Shown here piece by piece: positions 1-7,876 of a DNA stretch of 40,923 nt (the first letter of the stretch is position 1; each line of letters starts with the position of its first letter). The notes under the pieces are model-generated. The model was given only the letters and a program-made list of their open reading frames with translations, did no database searches and was not told the DNA's origin. The DNA comes from Phascolarctobacterium_A sp034086985 (GTDB taxonomy: Bacteria; Bacillota; Negativicutes; Acidaminococcales; Acidaminococcaceae): NCBI GenBank assembly GCA_034086985.1, contig JAXDZG010000016.1:1-40923 (forward strand), given 5' to 3'. The translations under genes were made by a program, and so were the position numbers.

Positions 1-18
1 ACCTCAAAATTAAATAAT

Positions 19-132
<114 letters not shown>

Positions 133-140
133 TTAGAAAA

Positions 141-169
141 ACTCCGCAACAAATGTTGCGGAGTTTTTC
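141..169 (+). terminator. rRNA operon terminator
   Basis: A perfect 10-bp stem, ACTCCGCAAC paired with GTTGCGGAGT around the loop AAAT, is followed by TTTTTCTTT. It begins 8 nt after the 5S 3' end and is a typical intrinsic terminator for the rRNA operon. Confidence 0.93.
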
Positions 170-215
170 TTTGCTTCTGAGCCGACTGAGGATAGATAGC
201 ATTTTCTTTTTCTAC

Positions 216-245
216 TTGTATCCTGATGGGAGAATATGTTATAAT
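216..245 (+). promoter_or_regulatory. Predicted promoter of the nhaC-like gene
   Basis: TTGTAT (216-221) and a perfect TATAAT (240-245) are separated by 18 nt. The predicted transcription start, near 252, leaves a short leader before the start codon at 285. Confidence 0.6.
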
Positions 246-284
246 AAGTTTTAACAAAATTCACAAATTGGAGTGATTCATTGC

Positions 285-1943
285 ATGCGAAAGATTAATT
301 TACCCTTTTTATTATCCGCAGTGACGCTGTTAGCTGTACTGTTTTTCATTAGCTATGGCGCTCCCAACACTGTTGATGTAAAGACCTATCATCCGACCGT
401 TTATTCCACCATTTTCTCCTTGCTGCCCCCTGTAATCGCTATTGGTTTGGCTTTGGTTACCAAGGAAGTTTATTCCTCTCTATTTGTAGGTATTGCCATT
501 GGCGCGTTGCTCTATGCAAATGGTAACCTGGAGTTAATGTTCAATACGCTGCTTTTCCACGAGGACGGAGGTATGATTACCAAGCTTGCCGATAGCTGGA
601 ATGTGGGTATTCTTGTGTTCTTGGTTATCTTAGGTATAATGGTTGCCTTGATGAATAAGGTGGGCGGTTCCGCTGCCTTTGGTCAATGGGCTTCTCAAAA
701 CATCAAGTCTCGCGTGGGCGCACAACTAGCAACTATCGCTTTGGGTGTGCTTATTTTCGTAGACGACTATTTTAACTGTCTCACTGTAGGTTCCGTGATG
801 CGTCCTGTAACCGACCGCCATCAGGTAAGCCGCGCGAAGCTTGCATATTTGATTGATGCCACGGCTGCACCTATTTGTATTATTGCGCCGGTGTCCAGTT
901 GGGCTGCCGCTGTAACATCCTCCGTGCCCAAGGGCTCCGATATTAATGGCTTCAGCATGTTCCTGAACACCATTCCCTACAACTTCTATGCTTTAGGAAC
1001 ACTACTGATGATGGTTTTGATTACAGTGCTAAAATTTGATTTTGGCTCTATGCGTGTTCATGAAGAAAATGCTATCAAGGGTGACTTATTCACTACCTCT
1101 GACCGTCCTTATGGTGATGTGGATGAAAAAAATGAAAAGCCCAATGGCGCTGTTATCGATTTGGTAATGCCTGTAGCAGTACTCATTATTTGCTGCATTA
1201 TCGGTATGATTTATACAGGTGGTTATTTCAAGGGTGAAAGCTTTGTAGATGCTTTTGCTGGTGCGGATGCTTCCAAGGGCCTTGTTTTGGGTAGCATGGT
1301 TACCTTCTTCTTTGTATTTGCCTTCTATATGACTCGCGACGTTATGACCTTCCAGGAGTTTGCTGAATGTATCCCTGCAGGATTCCGCGCGATGGTTGCG
1401 CCCATCATGATTTTGACTATGGCTTGGACTTTGTCCGGTATGACTGGCCTTTTGGGCGCTAAGTTCTATGTGCATGATCTTGTAGCGGGCTCTGCGGGCG
1501 TGCTGAAGATGTTCCTGCCGGCGATTATTTTTGTGGTAGCAGTATTCCTAGCCTTCTCCACTGGCACTAGCTGGGGTACCTTCGCTATTTTAATTCCCAT
1601 CGTGTGCAATGTTTTCGGCACTGCTGACACTTATCAAATGTTGATTATCTCTATTGCCGCGTGCTTGTCCGGTGCTGTAGCAGGCGACCACTGCTCTCCT
1701 ATTAGTGATACCACCATTATGGCCTCTGCCGGCGCACAATCCAATCACGTAAATCACGTATCCACACAGCTGCCCTACGCTTTGACAGCAGCCTCTGTAT
1801 CCTTCGTGGGCTATCTTATAGCCGGTGCTATTGCTTACATGTACGAGAGCTCCGTAGCTCTTATTGCCCTGCCTATAACTTTGGGCTTGATGTTTGTAAC
1901 CATGATGGTTATTCGTGCCCGCGTGGGTAAGGAACAAATTTAA
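285..1943 (+). CDS. nhaC: NhaC-family Na+/H+ antiporter
   Basis: This is a polytopic inner-membrane protein of about 552 residues, predicted to exchange Na+ for H+ and so serve pH and sodium homeostasis. About a dozen hydrophobic segments are visible. The family signatures are a VDDYFN motif near residue 160, then an ATAAPICIIAPVSSWAA block, and a C-terminal GDHCSPISDTTIMAS motif, which together are typical of Pfam Na_H_antiporter (NhaC) proteins. I chose ATG at 285. A GTG at 273 would add four residues, but it overlaps the GGAG at 270-273 that serves as the ribosome binding site. The gene is monocistronic, with its own promoter and terminator. Some relatives transport amino acids or dicarboxylates together with Na+, so the exact substrate is uncertain. 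Confidence 0.88.
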   Translation: MRKINLPFLLSAVTLLAVLFFISYGAPNTVDVKTYHPTVYSTIFSLLPPVIAIGLALVTKEVYSSLFVGIAIGALLYANGNLELMFNTLLFHEDGGMITKLADSWNVGILVFLVILGIMVALMNKVGGSAAFGQWASQNIKSRVGAQLATIALGVLIFVDDYFNCLTVGSVMRPVTDRHQVSRAKLAYLIDATAAPICIIAPVSSWAAAVTSSVPKGSDINGFSMFLNTIPYNFYALGTLLMMVLITVLKFDFGSMRVHEENAIKGDLFTTSDRPYGDVDEKNEKPNGAVIDLVMPVAVLIICCIIGMIYTGGYFKGESFVDAFAGADASKGLVLGSMVTFFFVFAFYMTRDVMTFQEFAECIPAGFRAMVAPIMILTMAWTLSGMTGLLGAKFYVHDLVAGSAGVLKMFLPAIIFVVAVFLAFSTGTSWGTFAILIPIVCNVFGTADTYQMLIISIAACLSGAVAGDHCSPISDTTIMASAGAQSNHVNHVSTQLPYALTAASVSFVGYLIAGAIAYMYESSVALIALPITLGLMFVTMMVIRARVGKEQI

Positions 1944-1951
1944 TAATGACC

Positions 1952-1998
1952 AAACCTCCAAGGAGAAGTAAATAAACTTTCTTTGGAGGTTTTCTTGT
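1952..1998 (+). terminator. Terminator after the nhaC-like gene
   Basis: AAACCTCCAA (1952-1961) pairs perfectly with TTGGAGGTTT (1983-1992), followed by TTCTTGT. The loop of about 20 nt is long, but the stem lies just after the stop codon. Confidence 0.75.
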
Positions 1999-2089
1999 AA
2001 AATACGTATATTCTCCAGTTTAGAAAGGCTTAAAGCTACAACATTCCGAACGATTTTCGAGAAAACTGTTAAAAAGTTCACATTTTTAT

Positions 2090-2118
2090 TTGACGTTGAC
2101 GGTTTGGGTTGGTATAAT
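2090..2118 (+). promoter_or_regulatory. Purine operon promoter
   Basis: TTGACG (2090-2095), a 17-nt spacer and a perfect TATAAT (2113-2118) make a near-consensus sigma-70/A promoter. Transcription should begin near 2125, leaving about 110 nt of leader before purE. No other strong promoter is seen before the terminator at 9406, so it probably drives purE through guaB. Confidence 0.85.
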
Positions 2119-2144
2119 TAGAATAAGTACACTGTAGTATGATG

Positions 2145-2206
2145 AACCCGAGAAAGATTTACTTACTTGAAGAGATTGAGGAAGGCTTGCTTGGGTTTTG
2201 TTTTTT
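2145..2206 (+). promoter_or_regulatory. Possible attenuator in the purE leader
   Basis: AACCCGAG (2145-2152) can pair with CTTGGGTT (2190-2197, one G-U pair) and is followed by TTG then TTTTTT (2201-2206). It therefore looks like a long-loop intrinsic terminator lying wholly inside the leader between the promoter and the purE ribosome binding site. I could not match it to the purine riboswitch consensus. A regulatory role is inference. Confidence 0.35.
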
Positions 2207-2234
2207 AGTTAGAAAAATTTGGAGGTATAGGTTC

Positions 2235-2732
2235 ATGAAAGTAGCAATCATTATGGGCAGCAATTCTGACTGGCCTATTTTGGAGCCTGCGGAAAAGACT
2301 CTAAAGGAATTTGGTGTGGAGGTAGAGGTTGTTGTGGCTTCTGCTCATCGCACTCCTGACGTAGTACACGAATTTGCAGCAGGTGCTCGTGAGCGTGGTG
2401 TAGAGGTTATAATTGCTGCAGCTGGCGCTGCTGCACATTTGGGCGGTGTTATCGCTGCTTATACCACCGTGCCCGTTATTGGCATTCCTATTAACGCCAC
2501 TCCCTTGGGCGGTATGGATGCACTGCTGAGCTTTGTACAAATGCCCTCCGGCATTCCGGTTGCTACCATGGCAATCAACGGAGCTAAAAATGCTGCACTT
2601 TTTGCAGTACAAATTTTGGCAACCAAATATCCTGAATTAGTAGAAAAGTTAGCTGAAAACCGCCAAAAAATGCAGGAAGAAGTTAAGGCAAAGGGCGAAA
2701 AGCTGGCTAAATTGAGAGCAGAAAGCAAATAA
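2235..2732 (+). CDS. purE: PurE, N5-carboxyaminoimidazole ribonucleotide mutase
   Basis: PurE (165 residues) interconverts N5-CAIR and CAIR in de novo purine synthesis in the cytosol. The N-terminal MGSNSDWPI and the SAHRTPD loop (about residues 37-45) bind the ribonucleotide phosphate and substrate. The AAAGAAAHLGG and NATPLGGMDALLS segments are also class I PurE signatures, and the length is normal. The reading frame stays open back to an ATG at 2139, but GGAGGT at 2221-2226 is placed 8 nt before the ATG at 2235, so I use that start. It is the first gene of the pur operon. PurK, which supplies the substrate of class I enzymes, is not in this window. Confidence 0.96.
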   Translation: MKVAIIMGSNSDWPILEPAEKTLKEFGVEVEVVVASAHRTPDVVHEFAAGARERGVEVIIAAAGAAAHLGGVIAAYTTVPVIGIPINATPLGGMDALLSFVQMPSGIPVATMAINGAKNAALFAVQILATKYPELVEKLAENRQKMQEEVKAKGEKLAKLRAESK

Positions 2733-2769
2733 TCCCCTCTTAGTGATTACAGATAAAAGGAGAGTTATT

Positions 2770-4200
2770 GTGGAAGATTTATTTAAGGATGATAAGCTGC
2801 ACGAGGAATGTGGCGTCTTCGGCATCTTTAGCCATACCGAGGATGTTGCCCTCAACACCTATTGGGGCCTGTATGCATTGCAACACCGTGGTCAGGAAAG
2901 CACCGGTATCGTTGTAACCGATGGCCGTACTATGAAGGTGAAGAAAGGCATGGGCCTTGTACCGGATGTTTACAAGGATGGCGTGGCTGATTTGGATGGC
3001 TTTGCTGCCATTGGTCACGTGCGTTATTCCACTACCGGCGCTAGCATGGCCTATAATATTCAGCCTTTAAAGGTCTATTTTGATGGCGGTAATCTGGCTT
3101 TGAGCCACAATGGTAATTTGACCAACGCCGGTCAGCTGCGTCAGAATTTAGCCAAGGAGGGCGCTGTTTTCACTACCACCGTTGATACGGAGGTTTTGTT
3201 ATCCCTGATCGCTTTAAGCGCACGTCCTACTATTGAAGAGCGTGTGGCTGAGTCTGTAAAACAAATCCGTGGCGCCTTTGCCATCTTGATTATGACCGAT
3301 AATAAGATCATCGCTGTGCGCGACTCCTATGGCTTCCGTCCTCTGGTTTTGGGCAAGATGGAAAATGGCTGGTGCGTAGCCTCCGAGTCCTGCGCCTTCG
3401 ACTTAGTTGGTGCCGAGCTGGTGCGTGACGTGAAGCCCGGTGAAATGGTGATTATCGACAGCGATAACGCTGAGCCGCGCAGCATGATGTGGGCTGATAA
3501 GGTCCCTGAAAAGACCGCTCACTGCATTTTTGAATATGTATATTTTGCACGTAATGATAGTGTAATTGATAACCAGCCCGTTTACGATGCCCGCATTCAA
3601 ATGGGGCGTGAGCTGGCTAAGGAAACTAAGGATATTCATCCTGATATCGTTATTTCCGCTCCGGACAGCGGCACTCCTGCTGCCATCGGCTATGCGTTGG
3701 AGTCCGGTGTTCCCTTTATGGAAGGTCTTACTAAGAACCGCTATGTAGGCCGTACCTTTATCCAACCCACCCAAAAGCAGCGTGCCAATGCAGTGCGCTT
3801 GAAGCTGAACCCTGTACGTAGCGTTGTAGAGGGCAAATCCGTGGTTATGGTGGATGACTCCATTGTGCGCGGTACCACCAGCGGCAAGGTAGTGAAGCTG
3901 CTGAAGGAAGCGGGAGCGAAGGAAGTACATGTGTGCATTTCCTCTCCTCCGGTTGTGGACAGCTGCTATTACGGCATCGATACCTCCGAGCGCAAGCAAT
4001 TGATTGCTGCTCGCTGCACTGAAGACGAAATTTGCCGTTTTATTGGTGCGGACAGCCTGCACTATATTTCCATGGACGGCATGAAGCGTGCTATCAGCCA
4101 TATTGATCCCAATGGCCTGTGCTGCGCTTGCTTCAGCTCCGATTATCCGGATAAGGCGGACGAGGTTATTAAGGAAGAACCAAAGAATATCTTTGAATAA
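2770..4200 (+). CDS. purF: PurF, amidophosphoribosyltransferase
   Basis: PurF (476 residues) makes phosphoribosylamine from PRPP and glutamine, the committed step of purine synthesis. An 11-15 residue propeptide precedes the catalytic Cys14 (EECGVFGI), which would become the N-terminal nucleophile after cleavage. The glutaminase domain occupies about residues 14-250. The phosphoribosyltransferase domain follows, with the PRPP loop VVMVDDSIVRGTTS. Cysteines in KTAHCIF, VDSCYYG and GLCCACFSS match the ligand positions of the oxygen-labile 4Fe-4S cluster of the Bacillus subtilis-type enzyme. I chose GTG 2770 because AAGGAGAG (2757-2764) lies just upstream. An upstream GTG at 2743 has no such site. 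Confidence 0.96.
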   Translation: MEDLFKDDKLHEECGVFGIFSHTEDVALNTYWGLYALQHRGQESTGIVVTDGRTMKVKKGMGLVPDVYKDGVADLDGFAAIGHVRYSTTGASMAYNIQPLKVYFDGGNLALSHNGNLTNAGQLRQNLAKEGAVFTTTVDTEVLLSLIALSARPTIEERVAESVKQIRGAFAILIMTDNKIIAVRDSYGFRPLVLGKMENGWCVASESCAFDLVGAELVRDVKPGEMVIIDSDNAEPRSMMWADKVPEKTAHCIFEYVYFARNDSVIDNQPVYDARIQMGRELAKETKDIHPDIVISAPDSGTPAAIGYALESGVPFMEGLTKNRYVGRTFIQPTQKQRANAVRLKLNPVRSVVEGKSVVMVDDSIVRGTTSGKVVKLLKEAGAKEVHVCISSPPVVDSCYYGIDTSERKQLIAARCTEDEICRFIGADSLHYISMDGMKRAISHIDPNGLCCACFSSDYPDKADEVIKEEPKNIFE

Positions 4201-4254
4201 GACAGCTTTTATAGATTAAATTGTTCGTAAAATAACATTTTATTGGAGGCAATT

Positions 4255-5316
4255 ATGAGCGAAGAAAAGAAACAACTTACCTATGCTGATGCCGGTGTTG
4301 ATATTGACGCTGGTAATAAGGCAGTAGAGCTGATGAAGGATAGCGTGCGCGCTACCTATCGCAGCGAGGTTATTGGTGATTTAGGTGGCTTCGGTGGCTT
4401 GTTTGCCCTGAACATCGGCAAATATAAGGAGCCCGTGCTGGTTAGCGGTACCGACGGTGTTGGCACCAAGCTGAAGCTGGCTTTTATGGCTGATAAGCAC
4501 GACACCATCGGCCAAGATGCTGTGGCTATGTGCGTTAATGATATTCTGGTACAGGGCGCTGAGCCCTTGTTCTTCCTGGATTATATCGCTGTGGACAAGG
4601 TTGATTCCCATAAGGTTGCCAATATTGTCAAGGGCGTGGCTAATGCCTGCAAGGAAAGCGGCTGCGCTTTAATCGGCGGCGAAACTGCTGAAATGGCTGG
4701 CTTCTATGCTAAGGGTGAATACGATATCGCTGGCTTCTGTGTTGGCGTTGTAGATAAAGCAAAAATGATTACCGGCGACAAGGTTAAGGCTGGCGACGTG
4801 CTCTTAGGACTGCCCTCTAGCGGTGTACATTCCAATGGCTTCTCCTTGGTACGCAAAATCTGCTTCGAGGCTATGGGCTACGATATGAATACTCCTATCG
4901 AAGAGTTTGGCTGCACCTTGGGCGAAAAGCTGCTCACTCCGACTCGTCTGTATCCTAAAACTTGCCTGCCCTTGATTGAAAAATTCGATATCCACGGCAT
5001 GGTACATATTACCGGCGGTGGCTTCTATGATAATATTCCTCGCATTCTGCCCGCTGATTGCGATGCTCTTGTTGATGCTGAGGCTTGGGAAGTGCCTGTA
5101 GTCTTCAAAAAATTACAAGAGTGGGGCAATGTGCCTTGGCCGGAAATGTATCGTACCTTTAACATGGGCGTGGGTATGGTGCTGGTAATTGATCCTGCTG
5201 AGGCTGACGCTGTACGCGCTCATCTGCAGGAAGCAGGTGAAGTGTTCTACGAGCTGGGCTCCATCGTGCCCGGTACCCAAAAGACTATCATGAAGGGCGG
5301 CGTTTTCGGTGCGTAA
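4255..5316 (+). CDS. purM: PurM, phosphoribosylformylglycinamidine cyclo-ligase
   Basis: PurM (AIR synthetase, 353 residues) closes the imidazole ring of FGAM using ATP to give AIR. Family motifs are seen in order: GTDGVGTKLKLA (about residues 65-76), which belongs to the ATP-binding region, then GGETAEMAGFY, the SSGVHSNGFSLVRK segment and GGGFYDNIPR. The length is normal. GGAGG at 4245-4249 sets the start at ATG 4255. Its 3' end overlaps purN by 8 nt, which suggests translational coupling. Confidence 0.96.
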   Translation: MSEEKKQLTYADAGVDIDAGNKAVELMKDSVRATYRSEVIGDLGGFGGLFALNIGKYKEPVLVSGTDGVGTKLKLAFMADKHDTIGQDAVAMCVNDILVQGAEPLFFLDYIAVDKVDSHKVANIVKGVANACKESGCALIGGETAEMAGFYAKGEYDIAGFCVGVVDKAKMITGDKVKAGDVLLGLPSSGVHSNGFSLVRKICFEAMGYDMNTPIEEFGCTLGEKLLTPTRLYPKTCLPLIEKFDIHGMVHITGGGFYDNIPRILPADCDALVDAEAWEVPVVFKKLQEWGNVPWPEMYRTFNMGVGMVLVIDPAEADAVRAHLQEAGEVFYELGSIVPGTQKTIMKGGVFGA

Positions 5317-5914
5317 GATTGGCGTCTTAGTCAGCGGTCGTGGCAGCAATCTGCAGGCCATTATGGACCGCATTGCTGATGGCTATCTGCCTCTGGAAAT
5401 TGCTGTAGTTATCAGTGATAAGAGTGATGCTTTTGCTTTAGAGCGCGCCCAAAAGGCTGGCATTAAAACTGTGGCTGTGGAGCGTAAGGATTGTGCTTCC
5501 AAGGACGAGTTTGAAGCAAAAATTACTGCTGCTCTAGAAGAAAATGGCTGTGAGCTGGTGGTTTTGGCTGGCTTCATGCGCATTTTGAGTGGTAGCTTTG
5601 TTAACAAATGGCATCACAAGATTATAAATATTCATCCGGCGCTGCTGCCAAGCTTCCCGGGCCTGCATGGTCAAGGTCAAGCAGTGGCTTATGGCGTTAA
5701 ATTCTCTGGCTGCACCGTGCATTTTGTGGATGAGGGTACCGACAGTGGTCCCATCATTCTGCAAAAGGTGGTGCCTGTAATGGATGATGATACTGAAGAT
5801 ACCTTGGCTGATAGAATTCTGGTGCAGGAGCATATTGCTATGCCGGAGGCACTGAAGCTGTGGGCTGAGGATAAACTGGAAATCAATGGCCGCAAGGTCA
5901 AGGTTTTGGCATAA
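5309..5914 (+). CDS. purN: PurN, phosphoribosylglycinamide formyltransferase
   Basis: PurN (GART, 201 residues) transfers a formyl group from 10-formyl-tetrahydrofolate to GAR. It has the N-terminal phosphate-binding GRGSNLQAI motif. The catalytic set is an Asn and His in INIHPALLPSFPG and an Asp in the VDEGTDSGPII segment. HGQGQA replaces the commoner HAQAQA next to the active site, a mild change. The gene starts with GTG inside the last codons of purM (8-nt overlap), without a strong Shine-Dalgarno of its own, so it probably relies on coupling to purM. This is the folate-dependent enzyme, not the formate-dependent PurT. Confidence 0.95.
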   Translation: MRKIGVLVSGRGSNLQAIMDRIADGYLPLEIAVVISDKSDAFALERAQKAGIKTVAVERKDCASKDEFEAKITAALEENGCELVVLAGFMRILSGSFVNKWHHKIINIHPALLPSFPGLHGQGQAVAYGVKFSGCTVHFVDEGTDSGPIILQKVVPVMDDDTEDTLADRILVQEHIAMPEALKLWAEDKLEINGRKVKVLA

Positions 5915-5926
5915 GAGGTGTGCAAG

Positions 5927-6520
5927 ATGAAGATTAAAAGAGCATTACTGAGCGTTTCTGATAAAACCGGCATTGTAGAGCTGGGCAAATTCCTGAGCAA
6001 CAACGGCGTGGAAATTATTTCCACTGGCGGCACCATGAAGGCTCTGCGCGAAGCAGGGGTGCCCGTAACCTATGTAAGTGATGTAACCGGCTTCCCGGAA
6101 ATAATGGATGGCCGTGTAAAGACCTTAAATCCGAAAATTCATGGCGCTATCTTGGCTGTACGTAGCAATCCTGAGCACATGGAAGCTTTAGCTGAGCATA
6201 ATATTACTCCCATTGATTTGGTAGTTGTAAATCTCTATCCCTTCCGTGAAACAATCTCCAAGCCCGGTGTAACCGAGGCAGAGGCAATTGAAAACATTGA
6301 TATCGGTGGCCCCGCCATGGTACGTGCTTCCGCTAAAAACTTTAAGGATGTTGTCATCGTTACCTATCCTCGTCGCTATGCACAGCTCATGGAAATGCTG
6401 GACAAGGATGGCGATATTGACCAACATACCCGCAAGGAGCTGGCCTTTGAGGCCTTCTCCCACACTGCTGAGTATGATGCAATGATTAGCGAATATCTGA
6501 AAAAGCAATTGGCAGAATAA
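5927..6520 (+). CDS. purH: Stand-alone IMP cyclohydrolase (N-terminal domain of PurH only)
   Basis: This 197-residue protein matches only the N-terminal MGS-like IMP cyclohydrolase domain of PurH, which closes FAICAR to IMP. Visible landmarks are LLSVSDKTGI at the start, STGGT (the phosphate-binding loop), the VTGFPEIMDGRVKTLNPKIHG block and the NIDIGGPAMVRA segment. The usual bifunctional PurH is about 510 residues, with an AICAR transformylase domain after residue 200. Here a normal stop (ending KKQLAE) falls exactly at the domain boundary, and purD begins 12 nt later. It therefore looks like a natural single-domain gene, not a frameshift. AICAR transformylase must be encoded elsewhere. ATG 5927 is preferred over GTG 5918 because AAGAGGTG (5913-5920) is the ribosome binding site. 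Confidence 0.93.
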   Translation: MKIKRALLSVSDKTGIVELGKFLSNNGVEIISTGGTMKALREAGVPVTYVSDVTGFPEIMDGRVKTLNPKIHGAILAVRSNPEHMEALAEHNITPIDLVVVNLYPFRETISKPGVTEAEAIENIDIGGPAMVRASAKNFKDVVIVTYPRRYAQLMEMLDKDGDIDQHTRKELAFEAFSHTAEYDAMISEYLKKQLAE

Positions 6521-6532
6521 GAGGTAGTAAAG

Positions 6533-7810
6533 ATGAGAATTCTCTTAATCGGTGGCGGTGGCCGCGAGCATGCTCTGGCATGGAAGCTGGTGCAAAGCCC
6601 CAATGTTGAAAAGCTCTATGCTGCACCTGGTAACCCCGGTATGGCACTGTTGAACAAATGCGAATGCATTAATCTTAATGTGGACGACCTAGAAGGCGTT
6701 GCAGATTATGCTGAAGAAAAGAGCATCGATTTGACCGTGGTTGGCCCTGAGGCTCCGTTGGTTGCAGGCTTGGCCGACGTATTTAAGCGTCGTGGCCTGC
6801 CAGTATTCGGACCTTCCAAGGCTGCTGCTCAATTAGAAGGCTCCAAGGCTTTTTCTAAAGAATTGATGGCCAAATATAATATTCCCACTGCTTTCTTCAA
6901 GATTTGTGAGGATATTGAAACTGCCAAGGCTTATGTGGAAGAAAAGGGCGCTCCTATTGTTGTTAAGGCTGACGGCTTGGCTGCTGGTAAGGGCGTGGTT
7001 GTAGCTATGACTAAGGCTGAAGCTTTAGAAGCTATTGACGAGATGATGGGCGACCATAAATTTGGTGCTGCCGGTGCGCGTCTTGTTTTGGAAGAATATA
7101 TGGAGGGCGAAGAGGCTTCCCTTTTGGCCTTCACCGATGGCAAGACCGTTGTGCCTATGATTGCTGCTCAGGACCACAAGCGCGTTTTTGACGGCGATGA
7201 AGGCCCCAATACCGGTGGCATGGGCACCTATGCTCCCGCTCCCGTTATGACTGATATCCTGCGCCTGAAGGCTACCGAGCTTATTTTGAAGCCTGTAGTA
7301 GAAGCTATGGCCAAGGAGGGCACTCCTTACCAGGGCTGTCTCTATGCTGGCCTTATGATCAAGGGCGACAGCGTTAAGGTCGTGGAATTTAACTGCCGCT
7401 TTGGCGACCCCGAAACTCAAGTAGTACTGCCGCTTTTGGATGGCGATTTGGCTGAAATTATGCTGGCCTGCGCTACCGGTACTTTGGACAAGGCTGAGGT
7501 AGCTTGGCATGACAAGACTGCAGTGTGCGTAGTTATGGCTAGCGGTGGCTATCCGGAGAGCTATGAAAAGGGTAAGGAAATTACCGGTCTTGCTGCTGCT
7601 GAAGAGGACAAGGACGTGGTTGTTTTCCACGCAGGCACAAAGGAAGCTGATGGTAAGATTGTTACCAGCGGTGGCCGCGTGTTGGGTGTAACTGCTGTGG
7701 ATGCCACTATTAAGGCTGCCCGCGACCGTGCTTATGCTGCTGTAGAAAAAATCTCCTTCGAGAAAAATTTTTATCGAAAAGATATTGCATGGCGCGCCTT
7801 AAAGAGGTAA
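6533..7810 (+). CDS. purD: PurD, phosphoribosylamine-glycine ligase
   Basis: PurD (GAR synthetase, 425 residues) joins glycine to phosphoribosylamine with ATP. It begins with the dinucleotide-fold-like GGGGREHALAW motif. The central ATP-grasp domain contains VVKADGLAAGKGVVVA (about residues 143-158) and GPNTGGMGTYAPAP. The C-terminal part of the active site has EFNCRFGDPETQ, where the Mg-binding acidic residues and Asn lie. The length is normal and the gene is complete. It follows purH by 12 nt with a GAGGTA ribosome binding site. Confidence 0.96.
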   Translation: MRILLIGGGGREHALAWKLVQSPNVEKLYAAPGNPGMALLNKCECINLNVDDLEGVADYAEEKSIDLTVVGPEAPLVAGLADVFKRRGLPVFGPSKAAAQLEGSKAFSKELMAKYNIPTAFFKICEDIETAKAYVEEKGAPIVVKADGLAAGKGVVVAMTKAEALEAIDEMMGDHKFGAAGARLVLEEYMEGEEASLLAFTDGKTVVPMIAAQDHKRVFDGDEGPNTGGMGTYAPAPVMTDILRLKATELILKPVVEAMAKEGTPYQGCLYAGLMIKGDSVKVVEFNCRFGDPETQVVLPLLDGDLAEIMLACATGTLDKAEVAWHDKTAVCVVMASGGYPESYEKGKEITGLAAAEEDKDVVVFHAGTKEADGKIVTSGGRVLGVTAVDATIKAARDRAYAAVEKISFEKNFYRKDIAWRALKR

Positions 7811-7876
7811 AATAGATAAAACTCATTTTAGTGTAAAGTTTGATACAAAAATTTAGAAGAAAAGGATGATGAAAGA

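Noticed and set aside
2139..2234. A 32-residue N-terminal extension of PurE
   Set aside because: There is no ribosome binding site before 2139, the added residues do not match PurE, and GGAGGT is ideally placed for ATG 2235.
2125..2234. Purine (xpt/G-box) riboswitch before purE
   Set aside because: I could not find the conserved core or the paired loops of the purine aptamer. Only a terminator-like hairpin is visible.
5927..6520. PurH truncated by a frameshift or nonsense mutation
   Set aside because: Downstream sequence codes for purD 12 nt later, with no remains of the transformylase domain, and the stop falls at a natural domain boundary.
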